From Rhodococcus antarcticus (GTDB lineage Bacteria > Actinomycetota > Actinomycetes > Mycobacteriales > Mycobacteriaceae), in assembly GCF_026153295.1 (NCBI RefSeq), contig NZ_CP110615.1:2356001-2420000 (forward strand): 64,000 nucleotides of DNA, written 5' to 3'. Positions 55,522 through 63,265 of the stretch are shown one piece after another. Position numbers and translations under genes: made by a program. Within the stretch, counting starts at the first letter, position 1. Each line of letters starts with the position of its first letter. Below the pieces are notes generated by a model. The model saw only the letters and a list, made by a program, of their open reading frames with translations. It was not told the DNA's origin and did not search any database.

Positions 55522-57849
55522 ATGTCAGGAAATGCGGCGAGCCCCGCCGTCGAGCCCCGCACCGAGCTCGAGGTCCTGCGCGAGGTGGAGCAGCGGGTGC
55601 TGTGGCTGGCCACCGCCACCGTCGACCACGCCAACCGGGTGCGGCCCAACCCCGGCGGGCTCAAGGTCGGCGGCCACCAGGCCTCCAGCGCGTCCATCGT
55701 CTCCATCATGACCGCGCTCTACCTGCGCCACCTCGGCCCCGAGGACCGGGTCTCGGTGAAGCCGCACGCCTCACCCGTGCTGCACGCCCTCGAGGTGGTG
55801 CTCGGCCAGCTCGACGCGGCGCACCTGACCACCCTGCGCGAGTTCGGCGGGCTGCAGAGCTACCCCAGCCGCACGAAGGACCCGGTGCCCGCCGACTACT
55901 CGACCGGCTCGGTCGGCATCGGCGCCACCGCCCCGATCTGGGGTGCGCTGGCCCGGCGCTACGTCGGGGCGCACTTCAACCCGCAGCCGCACGGTCGGCA
56001 GTGGTCACTGGTGGGCGACGCCGAGCTCGACGAGGGTGCGGTGTGGGAAGCGGTGCTGGACCCGATGGTCGCCAGCCTCGGCGAGGTGGTGTGGGTGGTC
56101 GACCTCAACCGCCAGTCGCTGGACCGCGTGGTGCCCACCATGGGGGCCACCCGGCTCGAGGGCATGTTCGCCGCGGCGGGCTGGCAGGTGCTGACCGTCA
56201 AGTACGGACGGGTGCTCACCGAGCTGTTCGCCCGGCCCGGCGGGGAGGCGCTGCGCCGGCGCATCGACGACATGACCAACCCCGAGTACCAGCGGCTGCT
56301 GCGGCACGGCGCCGAGCGCGCCCGGACGGTTCTGCCCGGTGAGGGACCGGGGGCCCCCGCCGTCGCGGCACTGGTCGCCGGCCTGGACGACGAGCACCTG
56401 ATGGCCGCGGTCCGCAACCTCGGCGGGCACGACCTGGCCGCGCTGGACGAGGCCTTCGACGCCATCGACGACACCCGGCCCACCGTGGTGCTCGCCTACA
56501 CGCTGAAGGGCTACGGGCTGGCCACCGAGGGGCACCCGCAGAACCACTCCGCCCTGCTGACCGGCGAGCAGCTGCACGAGCTGGCCGCCCGGGTGGGGGT
56601 GGACCCCGAGCGCCCGTGGGCGCCGTTCGCCGCCGGTTCCGCCGCAGCCGAGCTGTGCGCAGCGGCAGGCGCGCGCCTGCGCCGTGCGGCCGTTCCCGCA
56701 CCGCCCACCCTGGAGGTCCCCACCGACCTGGGCCGCACCCCCTCGGGCACCGCCACCACGCAGGCCGCGCTCGGACGCACGCTGCTCGACCTCAACCGGG
56801 CCGCCCCGGAGGTGGGCGCCCGCGTGGTCACCGTGAGCCCCGACGTCAGCTCCTCGACGAACCTCGGCGGGTGGGTGAACAAGGTCGGGGTGTGGGCGGA
56901 GGCCGAGCGGGAGAACTGGTTCGCCGACGACTCCGAGACGATCCTGCACTGGCGCGAGCGCCCGACCGGCCAGCACGTGGAGCTGGGCATCGCCGAGACC
57001 AACCTCGTGGGCCTGATGGGCGAGCTGGGGGCGACGTGGAGCCGCTGGGCCCAGCCGCTGCTGCCCATCGGCGTGATGTACGACCCGTTCGTGGCCCGCG
57101 CCCTGGAGCCGTGGAGCTTCGGGATCTACGCCGGTGGCCAGTCGATCCTCGTCGGCACCCCGTCCGGGGTCACGCTCGCGCCGGAAGGTGGTGCGCACCA
57201 GTCGATCACCACCCCGTCGATCGGGCTGGAGCAGCCGGGCTGCGACACCTGGGAACCCGCCTTCGCCCTCGACACCGAGTGGTGCCTGCTCGCGGCCCTG
57301 GGCAACCTCGGCCGCCCCGGCGGTCGGTCGGCGTACCTGCGGCTGTCCACCCGCGGGGTGGACCAGACCCTGGCCGCGGTGCCCACCGACCCGGCGGCGC
57401 GCGAGCGCCGACGGCGGCAGGTGGTGGCCGGGGCGTACACCCTGAGACGGCGCGACCGCCCGGGGGTCACCCTCGTGGCCATGGGCGCGCTGGTCCCCGA
57501 GGCCCTGACGGCCGCCGACCGGCTCGAGGCCCAGGGCACCGCGACCGACGTCGTCGTGGTGACGAGCCCCGGCAAGCTGTTCGAGGCCGTGCAGGCCCGC
57601 GCCGGGCACTCCGACGCGCCCACCTGGATCCTCGACGCCGTCCTGGGCGCCGACCGGGCCGTGCCCATGGTCACCGTGCTCGACGGGCACCCGCACACCC
57701 TGGCGTTCCTGGCCGGGGTGCGGGGCGTGCGGGCCAGCCACCTCGGGGTGACGCAGTTCGGGCAGAGCGGCGACCTCGCGAGCGTGCACCGCCACCACCA
57801 CCTGGACGCGGACGCCGTCGTGGCCGCAGCGCTGGACGTGCTGGGCTGA
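55522..57849 (+). CDS. AceE/transketolase-like thiamine-diphosphate enzyme
   Basis: The 775-residue protein has both parts of a transketolase-type enzyme. The N-terminal PP domain has the TPP-binding motif GDAELDEG with the closing VVDLNRQSLD. The Pyr domain has HVELGIAETNLVG with the conserved glutamate, and GIYAGGQSILVGTPSGVTLAPEGGAHQS (here GIYAGGQSILVG and GVTLAPEGGAHQS). It is closest in pattern to the homodimeric pyruvate dehydrogenase E1 (AceE), but no E2 or E3 gene is nearby. So the reaction and acceptor are unknown. The ATG at 55522 is used. Confidence 0.85.
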   Translation: MSGNAASPAVEPRTELEVLREVEQRVLWLATATVDHANRVRPNPGGLKVGGHQASSASIVSIMTALYLRHLGPEDRVSVKPHASPVLHALEVVLGQLDAAHLTTLREFGGLQSYPSRTKDPVPADYSTGSVGIGATAPIWGALARRYVGAHFNPQPHGRQWSLVGDAELDEGAVWEAVLDPMVASLGEVVWVVDLNRQSLDRVVPTMGATRLEGMFAAAGWQVLTVKYGRVLTELFARPGGEALRRRIDDMTNPEYQRLLRHGAERARTVLPGEGPGAPAVAALVAGLDDEHLMAAVRNLGGHDLAALDEAFDAIDDTRPTVVLAYTLKGYGLATEGHPQNHSALLTGEQLHELAARVGVDPERPWAPFAAGSAAAELCAAAGARLRRAAVPAPPTLEVPTDLGRTPSGTATTQAALGRTLLDLNRAAPEVGARVVTVSPDVSSSTNLGGWVNKVGVWAEAERENWFADDSETILHWRERPTGQHVELGIAETNLVGLMGELGATWSRWAQPLLPIGVMYDPFVARALEPWSFGIYAGGQSILVGTPSGVTLAPEGGAHQSITTPSIGLEQPGCDTWEPAFALDTEWCLLAALGNLGRPGGRSAYLRLSTRGVDQTLAAVPTDPAARERRRRQVVAGAYTLRRRDRPGVTLVAMGALVPEALTAADRLEAQGTATDVVVVTSPGKLFEAVQARAGHSDAPTWILDAVLGADRAVPMVTVLDGHPHTLAFLAGVRGVRASHLGVTQFGQSGDLASVHRHHHLDADAVVAAALDVLG

Positions 57850-57859
57850 GCAGTCGCGC

Positions 57860-58057
57860 TCACGCCCCGTCGACGACGACCAGCTCGCGGCGGTCGCGGG
57901 GCGAGGTGCCCCCCCAGATGCCGTGCGGCTCACGCCGGTCCAGGGCGTCCTCGCGGCACAGGACGAGCACGGGGCACCGCGCGCAGACCGCCTTCGCCCG
58001 CGCCTCGTCCACGTTCACGTCGGCACCCCGTTCCGCGCACGCCGTCCGGCTCCGCGC
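57860..58057 (-). pseudogene. WhiB-like remnant or very short WhiB protein
   Basis: The minus strand codes for a WhiB-like C-terminal half: ERGADVNVDEARAKAVCARC, then PVLVLCRED and EPHGIWGGTSPRDRRELVVV, with the stop at 57860-57862. The frame is closed upstream by a TAG at 58058-58060. The first cysteine is 17 residues before the next, but the FFP segment that normally follows it is missing, as if a piece were deleted. The only legal start is a GTG at 58018, giving 52 residues and three cysteines. It is either a degraded whiB or a truncated form. It is too short to appear in routine ORF lists. Confidence 0.6.
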
Positions 58058-58204
58058 CTACCGGGGCTCATCGGCCACCGACGCCGACACGGGACCGCCT
58101 GGCGCGAGCAGCCTGTGCAGCGGGCCCCCCGGGCCGTAGGTTCACCTCCAGAACGCGCCACGTCGGCGCGTCGGCATGTCAGAGCGGACATGAGGAGAGT
58201 GCAG

Positions 58205-58456
58205 ATGCCTGCGATCAAGGACCTCGACGGCTTGGACCAGCGGATCGTCGCGTACGTGCGCACGCTCGGCCCACGCAAGAGCGGCCACGTCCGCATCACC
58301 GGTCACGGCCTCGCGAAGGACCTCGGCGTCGAGGTCGAGGCGGTGCGCCAGTCCCTGGCCCGGCTGGAGACGACGTACCTGCGGGCCGAGCGACGGATCG
58401 AGCCCACCAGCGAGCACTGGGACGTCTTCGGCGTGAAGGGCGACGTCACGGGGTAG
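58205..58456 (+). CDS. Small helical protein, winged-helix-like
   Basis: The 83-residue protein reads LDQRIVAYVRTLGPRKSGHV, then LAKDLGVEVEAVRQSLARLE and HWDVFGVKG. The middle looks like a helix-turn-helix (AKDLGVEVEAVRQSLARL), so a small DNA-binding role is possible, but it is not a family I can name. An AGGAGAG Shine-Dalgarno precedes the ATG at 58205; an earlier in-frame ATG at 58190 contains that site and is less likely. It is close to the WhiB remnant. Confidence 0.65.
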   Translation: MPAIKDLDGLDQRIVAYVRTLGPRKSGHVRITGHGLAKDLGVEVEAVRQSLARLETTYLRAERRIEPTSEHWDVFGVKGDVTG

Positions 58457-58661
58457 GCACCGCCAGGAGGGTGTGCTCCGTTCGACCGCGGAGCAGCACC
58501 TCCTCTGTGGTCCGCCAGTGCGCAGCCTCCCCGGCGTCGCCGGCGTGCCCGGCGCGGGCCGCGGCGACGAGCCCCCCGGGAACGGTCTTGGCGAGCTCTC
58601 CCAGCCGGGCAGCCACGTTGGCCTGGTTCCCGCCACGGCAGGGTCCGCCCCTCTCGCGCAC
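58446..58661 (-). CDS. Possible small hypothetical protein
   Basis: A 71-residue frame with coding-like third-position GC (GNQANVAARLGELAKTVPGG, EEVLLRGRTEHTLLAVPTP). It overlaps the 83-residue gene by 11 bp at its end. It begins at a GTG and has no known motif. Weak candidate. Confidence 0.35.
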   Translation of the reverse strand: MRERGGPCRGGNQANVAARLGELAKTVPGGLVAAARAGHAGDAGEAAHWRTTEEVLLRGRTEHTLLAVPTP

Positions 58662-58689
58662 CTGTTCCCGGCCGCGCTGACCAGCCGAT

Positions 58690-58719
58690 TTCGTGGCGCC
58701 CCACGGGCCCTGTTACTGT
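58690..58719 (+). promoter_or_regulatory. tRNA-Lys promoter
   Basis: -35 TTCGTG (58690-58695), 18-bp spacer, -10 TACTGT (58714-58719), 20 bp before the tRNA. The GATTTCGTG at 58687-58695 is identical to the tRNA-His promoter. Confidence 0.5.
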
Positions 58720-58739
58720 TCCGCCGGTCTGATCGACAG

Positions 58740-58812
<73 letters not shown>

Positions 58813-58822
58813 CAACCGCTCT

Positions 58823-58863
58823 CGAGAACGACCCCTCGCAGCTCGTGCGGGGGGTCGTTCTCG
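58823..58863. terminator. Hairpin after tRNA-Lys
   Basis: 18-bp stem (58823-58840 with 58846-58863) with one T-G pair and a GCTCG loop, 10 bp after the tRNA. Confidence 0.8.
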
Positions 58864-58930
58864 TCCCGGGTCCACCACCGAGGCATCGCGCGGGCCGGGT
58901 GCCGGACCGGGAGGCACGCGAACGTCACAG

Positions 58931-58959
58931 GGGCCCGACCGCGGTCTGCGGTCGGGCCC
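58931..58959. terminator. Hairpin downstream of DUF3618 gene
   Basis: 12-bp perfect stem (58931-58942 with 58948-58959) and 5-nt loop, just past the DUF3618 stop on the minus strand. Confidence 0.75.
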
Positions 58960-58976
58960 TGGACGTGTTCGGGGGG

Positions 58977-59198
58977 TCAGCGGCGGGCGCGGACCACCAC
59001 GAGCGCCACCACGAGCACCCCGACGCCCGCGAGCGCGGCGCGCACCTTGGGGTCGGCGAGCGTGGTGCTGATCGTGCGGCGGGCGTTCTCGACCAGCCGC
59101 TGCGGGCTGGCGCGGGTGCTGAGCTCGTCGAGGGTGCTGGCGAGCTGCTCGCGGGCACGCACGATGTCCCGCTCGATGCTGTCGGTGTCCCGGGCCAC
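58977..59198 (-). CDS. DUF3618 membrane-anchored small protein
   Basis: The 73-residue protein has the DUF3618 pattern: VARDTDSIERDIVRAREQLA then TLDELSTRASPQRLVENAR, a charged amphipathic helix, and a C-terminal membrane helix (AALAGVGVLVVALVVV) with a basic end. These proteins are tail-anchored and of unknown function. The GTG at 59196-59198 has GGAGGA upstream. It is divergent from bcp. Confidence 0.85.
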   Translation of the reverse strand: MARDTDSIERDIVRAREQLASTLDELSTRASPQRLVENARRTISTTLADPKVRAALAGVGVLVVALVVVRARR

Positions 59199-59248
59199 GT
59201 GTCCTCCATCTGCTGCGTGCACTGCGTCGGGAGGAACCGTAGTGCAGG

Positions 59249-59254
59249 TACCGT
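59249..59254 (+). promoter_or_regulatory. -10 box for bcp, close to its start codon
   Basis: TACCGT ends 8 nt before the GTG at 59263, suggesting a leaderless or very short-leader mRNA. Confidence 0.45.
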
Positions 59255-59262
59255 CCGGGCTC

Positions 59263-59736
59263 GTGACCGAGAAGACGATCCTCGCACCGGGCGACACCGC
59301 GCCGGAGCTCACCCTCCCCGATGCGGACGGCAACCCCGTGTCGCTCGCGGACTACCGGGGCCGCTCCGTGGTCGTCTACTTCTACCCCGCCGCCGGCACT
59401 CCCGGATGCACCAAGCAGGCCTGCGACTTCCGCGACAACCTGGCCCAGCTCAACGGCGCGGGGCTCGACGTCCTGGGGGTGTCGCCCGACGCGCCCGCGA
59501 AGCTCGCTCGCTTCGTCGAGGCCGAGGGGTTGACCTTCCCCGTGCTGTCCGACCCGGGCAAGGAGGTCCTGCGGGCCTGGGGCGCGTTCGGGGAGAAGAA
59601 GCTGTACGGCAAGACGGTGACCGGGGTGATCCGCTCCACGTTCGTGGTGGACCCCGAGGGGAGGATCAGCACCGCCCAGTACAACGTGAAGGCCACCGGG
59701 CACGTCGCGAAGCTGATCCGCGACCTCGCTCTCTGA
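59263..59736 (+). CDS. bcp: Thiol peroxidase of the BCP/PrxQ peroxiredoxin group
   Basis: Bcp reduces hydrogen peroxide and organic peroxides with a thiol partner. The 157-residue protein has the peroxidatic Cys49 in the GTPGCTKQACDF motif and the resolving Cys54 five residues later, the atypical two-cysteine arrangement. It begins VTEKTILAPGDTAPEL. The gene is followed by tRNA-Leu 16 bp later, so the tRNA may be in the same transcript. The GTG at 59263 lies 8 nt after a TACCGT box. Confidence 0.95.
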   Translation: MTEKTILAPGDTAPELTLPDADGNPVSLADYRGRSVVVYFYPAAGTPGCTKQACDFRDNLAQLNGAGLDVLGVSPDAPAKLARFVEAEGLTFPVLSDPGKEVLRAWGAFGEKKLYGKTVTGVIRSTFVVDPEGRISTAQYNVKATGHVAKLIRDLAL

Positions 59737-59752
59737 CGCACGTCCGACCCCA

Positions 59753-59825
59753 GGGGCCGTAGCCCAACGGCAGAGGCACGCGGTTTAGGTCCGCGCCAGT
59801 GAGGGTTCGACTCCCTCCGGCCCCA
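59753..59825 (+). tRNA. tRNA-Leu (TAG), class I shape with short variable loop
   Basis: Cloverleaf: acceptor GGGGCCG/CGGCCCC, anticodon stem CGCGG/CCGCG, loop TTTAGGT with anticodon TAG, T-stem GAGGG/CCCTC, A73, and CCA encoded at 59826-59828. The variable loop is only CCAGT (5 nt), where bacterial tRNA-Leu normally has a long arm. The D-arm is GCC/GGC with a CAACGGCAGA loop. 73 nt in total. Confidence 0.85.
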
Positions 59826-59897
59826 CCACCTGCGCGACCCGTCGACGCCGTGCCTCCGCCAACCGACGGCCCCGGGGCCGACCACGACGTCCGGTAG

Positions 59898-59903
59898 TAC
59901 CGT
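59898..59903 (+). promoter_or_regulatory. Leaderless -10 box for LprD-like gene
   Basis: TACCGT ends 7 nt before the GTG at 59911. Confidence 0.55.
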
Positions 59904-59910
59904 GGTGCTC

Positions 59911-60294
59911 GTGCCGGAGACCACCACCACACCGCGTCGCGGCCCCCTCATCGCGCTGGTGGTCGTGGCGTTCGTGGCCTGCCTCGGCCTGGGCTGGTGG
60001 CAGTGGGAGAGGTTCTCCGCCGCCGGGGGCACCTTCCAGAACCTCGGCTACGCGTTCCAGTGGCCGCTGTTCGCCATTTTCGTGATCTACGCCTACCGCC
60101 GCTTCGTGGTGCTGGAGTCCGGGGCCGCCCCCGAGCAGGTGCGCGAGGCGGAGCCCTCCGAGCTCCCCGCCGGGCTGCTCCCCGAGCGCCCCCGGACCCA
60201 CCTCGACGAGGACGACGAGCTCTTCGACTACAACACCTACCTCGCCCGCCTGGCCGCCCAGGAGCTGGACGAGGACCTGAGGAGCACCCGATGA
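59911..60294 (+). CDS. Membrane protein, LprD (Rv1343c)-like
   Basis: The 127-residue protein has two membrane helices: LIALVVVAFVACLGLGWWQW (residues about 14-33) and FQWPLFAIFVIYAYRRF (about 50-66). An acidic C-terminal tail follows (RTHLDEDDELFDYNTYLARL). The pattern LGWWQWERF is shared with SURF1-like proteins, and the order with the DUF3817 gene, rdgB and rph equals Rv1343c-Rv1340 in M. tuberculosis, where the first gene is called lprD. It is unclear whether it is a lipoprotein here. The stop overlaps the next start (ATGA). Confidence 0.75.
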   Translation: MPETTTTPRRGPLIALVVVAFVACLGLGWWQWERFSAAGGTFQNLGYAFQWPLFAIFVIYAYRRFVVLESGAAPEQVREAEPSELPAGLLPERPRTHLDEDDELFDYNTYLARLAAQELDEDLRSTR

Positions 60295-60647
60295 CGAGCT
60301 CCGCGACCACGCCCCCGGCGGCCCCCGCCGCCCTCACCCCGCGCGTGGCCTCGGCCCTGCTGCGCTACCGGGTGATGGCCTACGTCACCGGTGTGCTGCT
60401 CATCGGCCTCACCGTCGCCGTGATCTTCAAGTACACCTCGGGCGACGGCGGCTCGACCACCGTCATCGGTGTGGCCCACGGCTGGATCTACATCGTCTAC
60501 CTGCTGGCCAGCCTCGACCTCGCCGTCAAGGCGCGGTGGCGCCCCGGGCCCGCCCTGCTGGTGCTCCTCGCCGGCACCGTCCCGCTCATGTCGTTCGTGG
60601 CCGAGCACCGCGTGAGCCAGCGGGTGCGCGCCGGGCGCCCGCTCTAG
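60291..60647 (+). CDS. DUF3817 membrane protein (Rv1342c-like)
   Basis: The 118-residue protein belongs to DUF3817, with three membrane segments (MAYVTGVLLIGLTVAVIF, VAHGWIYIVYLLASLDLAV and PALLVLLAGTVPLMSFVAEH) and the conserved VAHGW motif. It starts within the stop of the preceding gene (ATGA). The stop codon TAG shares CTAG with the convergent rdgB stop. Its function is unknown. Confidence 0.88.
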   Translation: MTSSATTPPAAPAALTPRVASALLRYRVMAYVTGVLLIGLTVAVIFKYTSGDGGSTTVIGVAHGWIYIVYLLASLDLAVKARWRPGPALLVLLAGTVPLMSFVAEHRVSQRVRAGRPL

Positions 60648-61246
60648 CGGGAGAGCTCGCGCAGAACGGGCACCAGCTGGGCCAGGGCCCGACCGCGGTG
60701 GCTGGACCCGTCCTTCTCCTCGGCCCCCATCTCGGCCGCGGAGCGGTCCTCGCCGTCCGGCACGAACACCGGGTCGTAGCCGAAACCGCCTGCCCCGGCG
60801 GGGGACCGAGTGATCCGGCCGGACCACCGCCCCAGCACCACGTGCTCGCCCACGTCCGGGACCACCAGGGCCACAGCCGAGACGAACGCGGCGCCGCGGC
60901 GCTCGTCGGGGACGTCGGCCAGCTGGGCCAGCAGCAGCGCGGTGTTCGCCGCGTCGTCACCGTGCCGGCCGGCCCAGCGCGCGGACAGCACCCCGGGCAT
61001 GCCGTTGAGGGCGTCTACGGTGATCCCCGAGTCGTCAGCCAGGCAGGCGAGACCGGTGGCCGCGGCGCCGTCGTGGGCCTTGGCCAGGGCGTTGCCCTCG
61101 AAGTCGGGCGCGGTCTCCGGGGCCTCGTCGTAGGGCTCGACCTCGTCCAGGCCCAGCAGCTGCACCCCGACGATGCCCGCGGCGTCGAGGATGCGCTGCA
61201 GCTCGCGCAGCTTCTTGGCGTTGCGGCTGGCCACGAGCAGGCGCAT
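60644..61246 (-). CDS. rdgB: Non-canonical purine NTP pyrophosphatase (XTP/dITP)
   Basis: RdgB hydrolyses dITP, XTP and similar damaged nucleotides to keep them out of DNA and RNA. The 200-residue protein begins [16 protein letters not shown] with the S-R-N-A-K-K motif (SxNxxK type), and contains DDSGITVDALNGMPGVLSAR (DDSGL-type) and FGYDPVF. The ATG overlaps the rph stop by one base. The stop is shared as CTAG with the DUF3817 gene. Confidence 0.95.
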   Translation of the reverse strand: MRLLVASRNAKKLRELQRILDAAGIVGVQLLGLDEVEPYDEAPETAPDFEGNALAKAHDGAAATGLACLADDSGITVDALNGMPGVLSARWAGRHGDDAANTALLLAQLADVPDERRGAAFVSAVALVVPDVGEHVVLGRWSGRITRSPAGAGGFGYDPVFVPDGEDRSAAEMGAEEKDGSSHRGRALAQLVPVLRELSR

Positions 61247-62019
61247 CAGCGCTTCTTGCCCTTGGGTGCAGGCGTGGGCAGCGTGCCCGGGTAGGGCGCC
61301 GCGAGGGCCTCCACCTGCTTGCGGGTGAGCTCGGCGCACCCGGCCAGGGCCAGCTCGAGCATCGCGTCCAGGGTCGACCTGGGGAAGGTCGCCCCCTCGC
61401 CGGTGCCCTGGATCTCCACGAAGGTGCCGGCGTCGGTGGCCACGACGTTCATGTCGACCTCCGCACGGGAGTCCTCGGAGTAGGGCAGGTCGAGCCGCAC
61501 GCGGCCGTCGACCACACCCACGCTCACCGCCGCGATGGAGCAGGACAGCGGTGCGGGGTCGGCCAGCGCACCCTTGGCCCCGAGCCAGGTCACCGCATCG
61601 GCCAGGGCCACGTACGCGCCGGTGATGGCCGCGGTCCGGGTCCCGCCGTCGGCCTGCAGCACGTCGCAGTCGATCGCGATGGTGTTCTCGCCGATGGCCG
61701 CGAGGTCGATGCACGCCCGCAGGGAGCGCCCGACCAGCCGGCTGATCTCCTGGGTGCGCCCACCGACCTTGCCCTTGACGGACTCCCGGGCGCTGCGGTC
61801 GTGGGTGGCGGCGGGCAGCATCGCGTACTCCGCGGTCACCCAGCCCAGCCCGGAACCGCGGCGCCAGCCGGGCACCCCCTCGGTGACGCTGGCCGTGCAC
61901 ATCACCCGGGTGCTGCCGAACTCGACGAGCACGGAGCCCGCCGGGTGGTCGGTGAACCCGCGGGTGATGCGCACCTCGCGGAGCTGGTCGTCGGATCTGC
62001 CGTCGGCGCGTGAGGACAC
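61246..62019 (-). CDS. rph: Ribonuclease PH
   Basis: RNase PH trims the 3' ends of tRNA precursors by phosphorolysis. The 257-residue protein has the RNase-PH fold markers [34 protein letters not shown] (here [12 protein letters not shown]) and [17 protein letters not shown]. It starts [17 protein letters not shown], at a GTG. It is coupled to rdgB with a one-base overlap; the pair is conserved in actinobacteria next to the metal-hydrolase gene. Confidence 0.95.
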   Translation of the reverse strand: MSSRADGRSDDQLREVRITRGFTDHPAGSVLVEFGSTRVMCTASVTEGVPGWRRGSGLGWVTAEYAMLPAATHDRSARESVKGKVGGRTQEISRLVGRSLRACIDLAAIGENTIAIDCDVLQADGGTRTAAITGAYVALADAVTWLGAKGALADPAPLSCSIAAVSVGVVDGRVRLDLPYSEDSRAEVDMNVVATDAGTFVEIQGTGEGATFPRSTLDAMLELALAGCAELTRKQVEALAAPYPGTLPTPAPKGKKR

Positions 62020-62256
62020 ACCGGCGACCCTACTGGCGCAGCAGGGAGCGGTGGAGCACGAGGTGAGTGGTGGCCACGGCGGGCCGGGCGGGGTCGGCGG
62101 GGTCGGCTGGGCACGCGTTTAGCGCGACAGCCGATCCGGACCGTGGCGGACGGTGGCTGGCGCGCTGCGGGAGGATGACGCCCGACCCCACCGCTGCGGT
62201 GGTGGCCACGGCACCGTCGACACGGTTCGCCGGGCAGCCGGACAGGAGGGCCCCGC

Positions 62257-63261
62257 GTGATCCCGTTCGCCTACTCCCGCGCCACCGACGCCCCGGCCGC
62301 CGTGGCCGCGGTCGCCGCGGACCCGGGCGCAGCCTTCCTCGGCGGCGGCACCGACCTCGTCGACCGCCTCAGGCTCGGGCTGGTGGAGCACGCACTGCTC
62401 GTGGACGTCTCGCGGTTGCCCGCCACGGTCGAGGCCCTCCCCGGCGGCGGTCTGCGCATCGGTGCGGCCGTGCGCACGACGGACCTCGCCGTGCACCCGC
62501 TGCTCCTGGCGCACTACCCGGTGCTCGTCGAGGCCTTGCTCAGCGGGGCCTCCAGCCCGCAGCGAGCCCTGGCCACCACCGCCGGCAACCTCCTGCAGCG
62601 CACCCGGTGCGTGCACTTCCTGGACGCCTCCGCCCCGTGCGGCAAGCGCGAGCCCGGCTCCGGCTGCTCCGCGGTGGGCCGCCACGACCGCCACCACGCG
62701 CTGCTCGGCGCCTCCGAGCACTGCACGGCGACCCACCCGTCGGACCTGGCCGTGGCCCTGGTGGTCCTGGACGCCGTCGTGGTGGTCCTGGGCCCCGAGG
62801 GTGAGCGCCGCGTCCCGGTGGTGGCGCTGCACCGCCTGCCCGGCGCGCACCCCGAGCGGGACTCGGTGCTGGCGCACGGCGAGCTCGTCACCCACGTCGA
62901 GCTCCCCCCGGCCGACGCCGCCGCGCGCTGCTCGACCTACCGCAAGGTCCACGACCGGTCGGCGCAGGCGTTCTCGCTCGTCTCCGTGGCCGCCGCGCTG
63001 GAGGTCACGGCCGGCACGGTCACCGCCGTGCGGATCGGGCTCGGCGGCGTTGCACCCAAGCCCTGGCGGGCGACCCTGGCCGAGTCGGTGGCGCTCGGTG
63101 CGCCCGCCACCGACAGCACCTTCCGGGCCGCGGCGGCCGCCGAGCTCGCCCACGCGCACGTCCGCGCGGGCAGCCGCTACAAGATCCCCATGGTCACCGG
63201 CACCCTCGTCACGGTGCTGCGCGAGCTGGCGCGGAAGCAGACCGGCACCGGCGCGGAGTAG
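62257..63261 (+). CDS. Orphan xanthine-dehydrogenase-type FAD-binding subunit (YagS-like)
   Basis: The 334-residue protein has the FAD-binding motif AFLGGGTDLVDRLRLG, and a four-cysteine loop (Cys118, Cys128, Cys137, Cys156 in QRTRCVHFLDAS, PCGKREPGSGC and ASEHC) typical of the YagS/PaoB type that carries an extra 4Fe-4S cluster. This subunit normally works with a 2Fe-2S subunit and a molybdenum subunit; none is next to it in this window. A GGAGG Shine-Dalgarno precedes the GTG. It is convergent with the metal-hydrolase gene. Confidence 0.87.
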   Translation: MIPFAYSRATDAPAAVAAVAADPGAAFLGGGTDLVDRLRLGLVEHALLVDVSRLPATVEALPGGGLRIGAAVRTTDLAVHPLLLAHYPVLVEALLSGASSPQRALATTAGNLLQRTRCVHFLDASAPCGKREPGSGCSAVGRHDRHHALLGASEHCTATHPSDLAVALVVLDAVVVVLGPEGERRVPVVALHRLPGAHPERDSVLAHGELVTHVELPPADAAARCSTYRKVHDRSAQAFSLVSVAAALEVTAGTVTAVRIGLGGVAPKPWRATLAESVALGAPATDSTFRAAAAAELAHAHVRAGSRYKIPMVTGTLVTVLRELARKQTGTGAE

Positions 63262-63265
63262 GCGC

